A DNA stretch of 12,178 nt from an uncultured Bacilli bacterium (lineage in GTDB: Bacteria; Bacillota_I; Bacilli_A; RF39; UBA660): positions 1-12,178 of the forward strand of contig CANRKE010000036.1 in assembly GCA_947631135.1 (NCBI GenBank), written 5' to 3'. Numbering within the stretch: the first letter of the stretch is position 1; each line of letters starts with the position of its first letter. Positions 6,211-12,178 of this stretch are shown here, one piece after another. The position numbers and the translations under genes were made by a program. The notes under the pieces were generated by a model that made no database searches, was not told the origin of the DNA, and was given only the letters and a program-made list of their open reading frames with translations.

Positions 6211-7617
6211 ATGAATAATAAATCTATATGGAATTATGATATAAATTATAATAAATCAAATAATATTAAAAATGAGGTATTAGATATTTTAATAATAGGT
6301 GGAGGTATAACTGGTATTAATATAGCTTATCAGTTTAGGAACAGTAATAAGAAAATTGCACTAATAGATAAATCATTAATTGCATCAGGAATAACTAAAA
6401 ATACAACAGCAAAATTATCATATTTACAACCCGATATAATTAAAATAGATAAGAATAAAAGAGATGAATATGTTAAATCACAGATTGATGCAGTTAAACT
6501 ATTTAAAAAAATAATTACTGATAATAATATTGAATGTGATTTTAAAGAAACATATTCAATATTATTTACACAAAACAATAATAATATAAATAAAATTAAA
6601 ACTATAGCTAATATTTTAAAGAATAATAAAATAAATGTTAAAAGAGTTAAAAATAATAAAATTTTATATGGTATTAAATGTTTAGATAATTATGTATTTA
6701 ATCCACTAAAATATATAGATAGTATTATAAAATTAATAGAAGATAAGATTGATATTTATGAAAATGTTTTAGCTAAAAATATTAAATATAATAATAATAT
6801 TTATAATGTTGATACTAGTAGTGGTGTTATTAAATGTAAAAGAGTAATATTAGCTTGTCATTATCCATTCTTTATATATCCATTATTTTTTCCACTTAAA
6901 ACATATATTAAAAGAGAATATGTTAATGCATTTAATATAGATAAAAATAAAGATTATAATGTAATAAATATAGATAAAGAATTAATATCTATTAGATACT
7001 ATAATAATTATTTAATATATGGATCTAATAGTCATAAATTAACAAGTAAAATTAACTATCAAAAAAATTATCAAAAAAGTTATGAAGATACTAAAAAATA
7101 TTTTAATAAAATACCTGATTATACATGGATGAATCAAGATATTGTACCAAATGATTATTTACCATTTATAGGTAGAATTAAAGATAATTTATATATATCT
7201 ACTGCATACAATGCATGGGGTATGACAAATTCAATAATTGGATCAAAAATTATTTATGATGTAGTAAATAATAAATACAATAAATATATTAAATTATTTA
7301 ATCCTAATAGAAATAATATTAAATTATATTTAAACTCATTTATAAATTCATTTAGTTATATAAAAGTATATTTTGAATCATTATTTAAAAAAAATAATCC
7401 TAAATATATTAAAATTAAAAATATTTATTATGGAATATATAAAGATAGTAATAATAAAATACATAAAATAAGATTAATATGTCCACATATGAAATGCAAT
7501 TTAGTATTCAATAATCAAGAAAAAACATGGGATTGTCCATGTCATGGTTCAAGATTTGATTTAGATGGAAATATTATAAATGGACCAAGTAAAACAAATT
7601 TAAAAAAAGATGAATAA
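6211..7617 (+). CDS. FAD-dependent oxidoreductase with C-terminal Rieske domain
   Basis: The N-terminal part is a DAO-family FAD enzyme. LDILIIGGGITGINIAY (residues 24-40) has the dinucleotide-binding GGGITG, with an acidic strand end at LIDKS (51-55) and the late FAD-contacting segment YLPFIGRIKDNLYISTAY (316-333) before a GMTNS helix start. The C-terminus carries a Rieske [2Fe-2S] motif: C424-P-H426 and C442-P-C-H445-G, the four ligands in canonical order. The architecture matches Bacillus YhfW-like proteins, whose substrates are unknown. At 468 aa it is slightly short of that type, with no sign of truncation. By my count about 43% of residues are Asn, Ile or Lys, more than in its neighbours, so apart from the cofactor sites it appears weakly constrained. 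The ATG at 6211 has only a modest GGTGA upstream (6200-6204). It is followed 42 bases later by two coat-type genes without an intervening terminator, so cotranscription is likely. Confidence 0.9.
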   Translation: MNNKSIWNYDINYNKSNNIKNEVLDILIIGGGITGINIAYQFRNSNKKIALIDKSLIASGITKNTTAKLSYLQPDIIKIDKNKRDEYVKSQIDAVKLFKKIITDNNIECDFKETYSILFTQNNNNINKIKTIANILKNNKINVKRVKNNKILYGIKCLDNYVFNPLKYIDSIIKLIEDKIDIYENVLAKNIKYNNNIYNVDTSSGVIKCKRVILACHYPFFIYPLFFPLKTYIKREYVNAFNIDKNKDYNVINIDKELISIRYYNNYLIYGSNSHKLTSKINYQKNYQKSYEDTKKYFNKIPDYTWMNQDIVPNDYLPFIGRIKDNLYISTAYNAWGMTNSIIGSKIIYDVVNNKYNKYIKLFNPNRNNIKLYLNSFINSFSYIKVYFESLFKKNNPKYIKIKNIYYGIYKDSNNKIHKIRLICPHMKCNLVFNNQEKTWDCPCHGSRFDLDGNIINGPSKTNLKKDE

Positions 7618-7659
7618 AAAATATATTTATTATCAAAATAAAATTGGGAGATGAAAAAT

Positions 7660-7890
7660 ATGAATGAACAATATGAAGTAGTACCTAATATTATAAGTTG
7701 TAAAGATTTAGATTATTTATCTGATATGTTTAATTGGAATTATTCAGCCTATAAAAATTCTTTAAGCGCTACAAATAATGTATCAGATGAAAATCTTAAA
7801 GAGACATTAAATAAGTGTAGTGAAGCATTTAAAAATAGTATGAATGAAATAATAAACATACTTAATGAAGGAGGAACATCAAATGAATAA
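7660..7890 (+). CDS. Small helical protein, probable spore-coat partner
   Basis: A 76-aa protein (MNEQYEVVPNIISCKDLDY and onward) with no signal peptide or membrane helix, predicted mostly helical. The pattern 'IIS-KDL-YLSDMFNWNY-A-K' followed by a helical hairpin ending in 'IINIL' recalls small proteins commonly encoded just upstream of CotF-family coat genes in spore formers. I have no firm family name for it. The start at 7660 is chosen over the ATG at 7651 because GGGAG (7646-7650) directly abuts 7651 but is 9 bases from 7660. Its last 8 bases overlap the next gene, which suggests coupled translation and a joint role. A spore-coat function is inferred from that neighbour. Confidence 0.75.
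   Translation: MNEQYEVVPNIISCKDLDYLSDMFNWNYSAYKNSLSATNNVSDENLKETLNKCSEAFKNSMNEIINILNEGGTSNE
7868..7874 (+). promoter_or_regulatory. Ribosome binding site inside the upstream gene
   Basis: A full AAGGAGG lies within the last codons of the 76-aa gene and 8 bases before the ATG at 7883. It rules out the in-frame ATG at 7865, which is upstream of it, as the start of the CotF-like gene. Confidence 0.85.
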
Positions 7891-8200
7891 TAATGAAATT
7901 AAAAATCCTAAAACAGAAGTAAGTAAGGGTACAAATTTAAATGATAAAGATTATATGAATAATGTTTTAAGTTGTCTAAAAGAAATGAGTAAAAATTATT
8001 GTGTCGCACTAACAGAAGCTAGTAATGAGTATTTATATGATAAGTATTTAAGTATGTTTAATATCTATTCTAAATTACAAAGAGATGTTTATGAGGTAAT
8101 GTTTAGAATGGGATGGTATACATTAAAAAAAGCTGAAGAACAAAAAATAAGTAATAAACAACAAATGTTAAAACAAGAACTTACTGATTTAAATGGTTAA
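7883..8200 (+). CDS. CotF-family spore coat protein
   Basis: CotF-family proteins are small helical, ferritin-like-fold components of the spore coat. Residues about 18-80 show the family pattern: LNDKDYMNNVLSCLKEMSKNY, a short EASN turn, a second long helix with KLQRDVYEVM, and the conserved RMGWY followed by a KKAEEQKI segment. Bacillus CotF has the same 'DKDxLNDxL', 'Q-xxx-F-xxM' and 'GWY' elements. Length is 105 aa, about right for a single domain. The start at 7883 is fixed by AAGGAGG (7868-7874); it overlaps the preceding stop codon by 8 bases. A hairpin terminator begins at its own stop codon. The finding suggests a sporulating host or one with recent sporulating ancestors; a sporulation-specific sigma promoter was not identified. 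Confidence 0.82.
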   Translation: MNNNEIKNPKTEVSKGTNLNDKDYMNNVLSCLKEMSKNYCVALTEASNEYLYDKYLSMFNIYSKLQRDVYEVMFRMGWYTLKKAEEQKISNKQQMLKQELTDLNG

Positions 8201-8228
8201 AGCACTAAACAAAATTATTTAGTGCTTT
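8199..8228. terminator. Shared terminator of convergent coat and FemX-like genes
   Basis: A perfect 11-bp stem (AAAGCACTAAA at 8199-8209 with TTTAGTGCTTT at 8218-8228) and an 8-base loop. The left arm includes the last two bases of the CotF-like stop codon, and the right arm includes the FemX-like stop codon (8219-8221). The rightward T-run (TTTTT from 8226) is better than the leftward one, so termination is probably stronger for the coat genes. Confidence 0.85.
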
Positions 8229-9475
8229 TTAAATTTGAATGTACTACTTCTACTTATCATCTTATATATATTATAGTTAATAGGTAAATCAAATTCACCA
8301 ATATATTCTATTATATCACTATTAAAACCTTGTTTAAATCTATTTAATCCATAGTAAGGGTTATCTTTATTTTTAAAATTACCAACTATACCATTTAAAT
8401 CAACATAATAATAATTTGAATTTAAATATTCACGTATTACTTCCCATTTAAGTAAATGATTAGGATTAAATGATCTATAAGCATCATCAATACCATCTAT
8501 TAAAAATTGTATTTGCTTATTATATTTTATTACCATAGAAGAAGCTATTATAAAGCCATTAGGATATTTTTCTAATAATTTAGTAGCTCTTTTAATATCA
8601 TCTTTATATACTACTAATAATTTATCAGATTCCATCTTTTTATTTACTAATCTTTTATTATTAACATTTTTACCTTTCCAAATATCTTCAACTATTTTAT
8701 TATTTTTTTCAAGTTCTTTTTCATATAAACTTTGAGAATTTATTAGATACTTATAAGTATTTATTTTTACCATATATATATCTAACATATCTTTCTTCTT
8801 AAATATATCATAATAATCATAATAGTATTCTATTGGTCTATCATAATTTTTCTTTATTAATTCATAAAATCTTTTAATATCATCTCTATTACCTTTATAT
8901 ACTTCAACACCTTTTCTTTTAGCATTATTTATTTTATTTCTTATATCTTTTTTAAATGATTTATACATATCATCTTCATTTTTATCTAATTTAATAACTG
9001 CATTCCATCTTGGTTTTAGTGTTTCAAAATATGTATTAAAACCACAATGTTTGTATCCTATACTTTCCATCTTTTTAATAAATTTTGTACTATCTTTACC
9101 ATATGAGATAACACTACCATCTTTACTACGAGTCTTATTTATTATTGGTGGGTCTATTTTAAGATATGCAAAATCATGTTTTCTTAAATAATCTTTTAAA
9201 AGAGTTGTAAATGTATTAAAAATATATTCATCATAATAATCAATTATATACCCACGAGGAGCATAACCATATTTATATTTACCAAATATATTTTTATATA
9301 TTATTAAAGCTTCACCATATATTATATTCTTTTCATCCATAAGTGCTAAATAGATAGTATTAAATCCACGTTTTTCCATCCATCTACCATATAGACTTGT
9401 CTGATAAAAATTTCTTATTTCATTCTTACGAGAAAAATCATCAAACACTTCTTTTGGTATTTCATATAATTTCAT
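8219..9475 (-). CDS. FemABX-family lipid II aminoacyltransferase
   Basis: FemABX proteins use aminoacyl-tRNA to add amino acids to the lysine side chain of lipid II (or a growing bridge), building peptidoglycan cross-bridges at the cytoplasmic membrane face. Evidence is the two-GNAT layout in 418 aa, FYQTSLYGRWMEKRGF (23-38) as in the family N-terminus, and YGYAPRGYIIDY (69-80). The basic YKSFKKDIRNKINNAKRKG segment (171-189) matches the family's 'KxRxxIxKAxxxGV' signature. A helical arm spans about 240-302 (the coiled-coil tRNA-arm region), and the C-terminal end reads DLNGIVGNFKN, YYGLNRFKQGF, YIGEFDLPIN. AAAGGAG lies 7 bases before the ATG at 9475. It diverges from murD, an enzyme of the same pathway, with abutting promoters. 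The amino acid added (Gly, Ala, Ser) cannot be read from sequence. Confidence 0.9.
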   Translation of the reverse strand: MKLYEIPKEVFDDFSRKNEIRNFYQTSLYGRWMEKRGFNTIYLALMDEKNIIYGEALIIYKNIFGKYKYGYAPRGYIIDYYDEYIFNTFTTLLKDYLRKHDFAYLKIDPPIINKTRSKDGSVISYGKDSTKFIKKMESIGYKHCGFNTYFETLKPRWNAVIKLDKNEDDMYKSFKKDIRNKINNAKRKGVEVYKGNRDDIKRFYELIKKNYDRPIEYYYDYYDIFKKKDMLDIYMVKINTYKYLINSQSLYEKELEKNNKIVEDIWKGKNVNNKRLVNKKMESDKLLVVYKDDIKRATKLLEKYPNGFIIASSMVIKYNKQIQFLIDGIDDAYRSFNPNHLLKWEVIREYLNSNYYYVDLNGIVGNFKNKDNPYYGLNRFKQGFNSDIIEYIGEFDLPINYNIYKMISRSSTFKFKKH

Positions 9476-9504
9476 AATTAAGCTCCTTTCTAAAAAATTA
9501 GAAT

Positions 9505-9533
9505 ATTATACCACAAATTTATTAACAAATCAA
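9505..9533 (-). promoter_or_regulatory. Promoter of the FemX-like gene
   Basis: On the leftward strand, TTGATT (-35, 9528-9533) and perfect TATAAT (-10, 9505-9510) lie 17 bases apart. The -35 box directly abuts the murD -35 on the opposite strand. Confidence 0.8.
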
Positions 9534-9550
9534 AATAAATAGAGTATAAT
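9522..9550 (+). promoter_or_regulatory. Promoter of murD-eno
   Basis: TTAACA (-35, 9522-9527, one mismatch to TTGACA) and perfect TATAAT (-10, 9545-9550) are 17 bases apart. The transcript would start near 9557, 15 bases before the ATG, with GGTGAT (9563-9568) as ribosome binding site. Confidence 0.82.
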
Positions 9551-9571
9551 TAAATAGAAGTTGGTGATATA

Positions 9572-10915
9572 ATGTTTGAAAATAAAAAAATATTTATATT
9601 AGGTATGGCTAGAAGTGGGTATGAAGCAGCTAAGTTTTTATCTAAATATAACAATAAAATAATAGTAAATGATGGTAATCCTAATCAGGATATAGAACAT
9701 GTTGAAGAGTTAAAACGTCTTGGTATAGAAGTTATATTAGGTGATCATCCAGATAATATATTAACGTATGATTTTGATTATTTAATTAAAAATCCTGGAA
9801 TTAAAGATAATCATAAATATGTTTTATATGCAAATAAAAATAATATAAAAGTAATTAATGAAATGGAACTTGCTTATTATTTTTTAAAGAATAAAAATAC
9901 TAATATAATAGGTATTACAGGAACTAATGGTAAAACTACTACTACAACTTTAATTTATGAGATTATAAAGAAGAGTGGTAGAAATGTACATTTAACTGGA
10001 AATATTGGTTTTCCTGTATGTAGTTTTTTAGATAAAATAAAAGATAATGATTATGTTGTAGTTGAAGTATCTATTCAACAATTAGTAAATTTAGATATGT
10101 TTAGACCTCATATTGCTGTACTTACAAATATTAGTGAAGCACATATAGATCATGTTGGAAGTTATGAAAATTATAAAAATACAAAGAAAAAAATATTTCA
10201 AAGACAAGATAAAAATGATTATGCAATAATAAATAAAGAAAATAGTGATTGTCTAGAAATAACAAATGATATAAATAGTACTAAATTATATTTTTCTAGT
10301 AAAAATAATACAGATATATATTTAAAAGATGGGTATATATATTATAAAGATGAAAAATATATTAAAACAGATAGTCTAACATTAGTTGGTAATCATAATT
10401 ATGAAAATATTATGTGTGCAATACTTGCATGTAAATTACTTAATGTTAGTGATGATGATATAATAAGTGTAATTACTACATTTAAAGGTGTTGAACATAG
10501 ATTAGAATATGTTAAAACTATAAATGGTATAAAATTTTATAATGATTCAAAGGCTACTAACAATAAATCTACTATGATAGCTTTAGATTCGTTTTCTACA
10601 CCTATTATATTACTTATGGGTGGGTTAGATAGAGGTAATAGTTTTGATGAACTTGCTAGCTATATGAAAAATGTTAAATTAGTTGTAGCTTTTGGTGAGT
10701 CTAAACTTAGAGTTAAAGATTTTTGTGATAGATTTAATATTGACTGTAAGGTAGTTGAAAATTTAAGAGAAGCAACTTATTTAGCTTATGATAATTCTAA
10801 TAATGGTGATACAATTTTACTTAGTCCTGCATCTGCATCATGGGATCAATACAAAAAATTTGAGGATAGAGGTAAAGAATTTAAAGATTTAGTAAATGAA
10901 ATAGAAGGGAAATGA
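9572..10915 (+). CDS. murD: UDP-N-acetylmuramoylalanine--D-glutamate ligase
   Basis: MurD adds D-glutamate to UDP-MurNAc-L-Ala with ATP in the cytoplasm, the second amino-acid step of peptidoglycan precursor synthesis. Seen in order: the N-terminal UDP-binding Rossmann segment FILGMARSGYEAA (8-20), KNPGI (73-77), the P-loop GITGTNGKTT (114-123), GNIG (143-146), and EVSIQQL (165-171) in place of the more common E-L-S-S-F-Q-L. Next come NISEAHIDHVGSYENY (186-201) followed by lysines that include the carbamylated position, HRLEYV (309-314), YNDSKATN (323-330), MGGLDRG (349-355), and LLSPASASWDQYKKFEDRG (416-434). Length 447 aa is normal. It ends on TGA 4 bases before eno, with which it shares the only promoter seen. 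Confidence 0.97.
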   Translation: MFENKKIFILGMARSGYEAAKFLSKYNNKIIVNDGNPNQDIEHVEELKRLGIEVILGDHPDNILTYDFDYLIKNPGIKDNHKYVLYANKNNIKVINEMELAYYFLKNKNTNIIGITGTNGKTTTTTLIYEIIKKSGRNVHLTGNIGFPVCSFLDKIKDNDYVVVEVSIQQLVNLDMFRPHIAVLTNISEAHIDHVGSYENYKNTKKKIFQRQDKNDYAIINKENSDCLEITNDINSTKLYFSSKNNTDIYLKDGYIYYKDEKYIKTDSLTLVGNHNYENIMCAILACKLLNVSDDDIISVITTFKGVEHRLEYVKTINGIKFYNDSKATNNKSTMIALDSFSTPIILLMGGLDRGNSFDELASYMKNVKLVVAFGESKLRVKDFCDRFNIDCKVVENLREATYLAYDNSNNGDTILLSPASASWDQYKKFEDRGKEFKDLVNEIEGK

Positions 10916-10919
10916 TATA

Positions 10920-12155
10920 ATGTCAAAAATAAAAGATGTAATAGCACGTGAAGTTTTAGATTCAAGAGGAAATCCTACAGTAGAAGTAGATGTAATTTTA
11001 GAAAGTGGAATTATGGGTAGAGCTATAGTTCCATCTGGTGCATCAACAGGTTCAAGAGAAGCATTAGAACTTAGAGATGGTGGAAAAAGATATATGGGTA
11101 AGGGTGTATTAAAAGCAGTAAGTAATGTAAATGATATACTTAAAGATGTTGTTGTTGGTCTTGATGCACTTGACCAAAAAAAAGTTGATATGGCAATGAT
11201 TGATAGAGATGCAACAGATAATAAAATGAATTTGGGAGCAAATGCTATATTGGGTGTTTCAATGGCTACAATGAAGGCAGCTGCACAATATATGAAATTG
11301 CCACTTTATAAATATATTGGGGAAGGTAAAACATTACCAAAAGCTATGATGAATATATTAAATGGTGGAGTTCATGCTGATAATAAGTTGGATTTTCAAG
11401 AGTTTATGATTATACCTAATGGTAAGGATATGCATGAAAGAGTAAGAATAGGTTCAGAAGTATTCCATAATTTAAAGAGTGTTTTAAAAGAAAAAGGACT
11501 ATCTACTAATGTTGGTGATGAAGGTGGATTCGCACCAGATTTAAATAGTAATACTGAAGCATTCGATCTTATTATGGACGCAATTATAAAAGCTGGATAT
11601 AAACCAGGAGTAGATGTTAATATAGGTATTGATGTTGCAGCTAGTGAATTTTACCATGATGGTAAATATGTACTAGAGTCTGAAAATAAATCTTTGACAA
11701 CACAAGAATTAATTTCATATTATGAGGAATTAGTAAATAAATATCCTATTATTTCTATTGAAGATCCTGTTGATGAAAATGATTGGGATGGATTTAAATT
11801 GATTACTGAAAAACTTGGTGATAAAATTCAACTTGTTGGTGATGATTTATTTGTAACTAATAAAAAATATTTACAAAAGGGAATAGATAATGGTGCAGGT
11901 AATGCAATACTACTTAAAGTAAATCAAATTGGTACTATTACTGAAACATTAGAAACTATAAATTTAGCTAAACAAAATGGATATGCAACTATTATATCTC
12001 ATAGAAGTGGGGAAACAGAAGATACAACTATTGCTGATTTAGCTGTAGGTCTTGATTTAGGTCAAATTAAAACTGGTTCTATGTCTAGAACTGATAGAAT
12101 ATGTAAATATAATCAACTTATGAGAATCGAAGAAGAAATAGAAAAAAATAAATAA
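10920..12155 (+). CDS. eno: Enolase (phosphopyruvate hydratase)
   Basis: Enolase interconverts 2-phosphoglycerate and phosphoenolpyruvate in glycolysis. The protein has REVLDSRGNPTVEVDV, the flexible loop SGASTGSREALELRDG (39-54), LNGGVHADN with His152, DFQEF with Glu161, and VGDEGGFAP with catalytic Glu201. The Mg ligands are Asp238, Glu281 (SIEDP) and Asp308 (GDDLF). Lys333 (LLKVNQIGT) is the catalytic base, and the SHRSGETED loop (360-368) and GQIKTGSMSRTDRICKYNQ signature close the set. Every active-site element is present. The end is unusual: after MRIEEEIEKNK the gene stops at 411 aa, without the roughly 15-20 residue tail usually seen in bacterial enolases of about 430 aa, and no other frame downstream supplies it. 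AGAAGGGA (10903-10910) inside the murD end is its ribosome binding site. Being read from the murD promoter is an uncommon context for a glycolytic gene, which usually sits with pgk, tpi and gpm. Confidence 0.97.
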   Translation: MSKIKDVIAREVLDSRGNPTVEVDVILESGIMGRAIVPSGASTGSREALELRDGGKRYMGKGVLKAVSNVNDILKDVVVGLDALDQKKVDMAMIDRDATDNKMNLGANAILGVSMATMKAAAQYMKLPLYKYIGEGKTLPKAMMNILNGGVHADNKLDFQEFMIIPNGKDMHERVRIGSEVFHNLKSVLKEKGLSTNVGDEGGFAPDLNSNTEAFDLIMDAIIKAGYKPGVDVNIGIDVAASEFYHDGKYVLESENKSLTTQELISYYEELVNKYPIISIEDPVDENDWDGFKLITEKLGDKIQLVGDDLFVTNKKYLQKGIDNGAGNAILLKVNQIGTITETLETINLAKQNGYATIISHRSGETEDTTIADLAVGLDLGQIKTGSMSRTDRICKYNQLMRIEEEIEKNK

Positions 12156-12178
12156 TAGATATTGAAAAGCATAAAAAT

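Noticed and set aside
6330..6578. Leftward open frame of 82 codons inside the FAD oxidoreductase gene
   Set aside because: Antisense hydrophobic translation caused by AT-rich codons; no start signal.

Overview
The window is very AT-rich DNA with dense genes, short gaps, strong GGAGG-type ribosome binding sites, sigma-70/SigA-type promoters and hairpin terminators. It reads as a low-GC Firmicute (Bacillota). Supporting gene content is a LytR-CpsA-Psr wall protein, a FemABX-type lipid II aminoacyltransferase, MurD and a CotF-family spore coat protein. A lineage of uncultured, small-genome gut Bacilli is my guess from codon and amino-acid bias; no taxonomic marker in the window proves it. TGG encodes Trp in every gene, and TGA must be a stop because murD ends on it, so the standard bacterial code applies.

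Bases 1-1912 look like a decayed accessory patch. It holds a frameshifted, stop-containing C-terminal remnant of a large serine recombinase (about 99-361), an intact Fic-domain AMP-transferase with a C-terminal winged helix (457-1512), and a 5' stub of an ADP-ribosylglycohydrolase (1698-1832). The Fic promoter carries three copies of a TTGCACTTTT unit, which look like an autoregulatory operator. The 406 bases between the Fic gene and the next gene hold only the stub and a terminator.

Bases 1919-6018 are leftward genes: a NUDIX hydrolase, a large membrane LCP protein with an extracytoplasmic binding-protein-like domain and two PASTA-like repeats, and a protein with two peptidoglycan-binding domains and three LysM repeats. 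A perfect 28-bp repeat sits upstream of both the NUDIX and the LCP genes, at or beside their predicted promoters.

Bases 6211-8200 are rightward: a DAO-type FAD oxidoreductase with a C-terminal Rieske domain, then two small overlapping genes, the second of which is CotF-like. They converge on a FemX-like gene (8219-9475, leftward), and one hairpin containing bases of both stop codons separates them.

The FemX-like gene and murD diverge from two good promoters whose -35 boxes abut. murD is followed 4 bases later by eno (enolase), which lacks the usual C-terminal tail. Taken together, bases 1919-10915 are rich in wall genes: precursor synthesis (MurD), cross-bridge building (FemX), polymer attachment (LCP) and wall binding (LysM, PASTA). 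No complete new system is visible. The best leads are the Fic operator, the LCP-PASTA fusion with paired extracellular cysteines, the shared 28-bp promoter element and the abutting femX/murD promoters.
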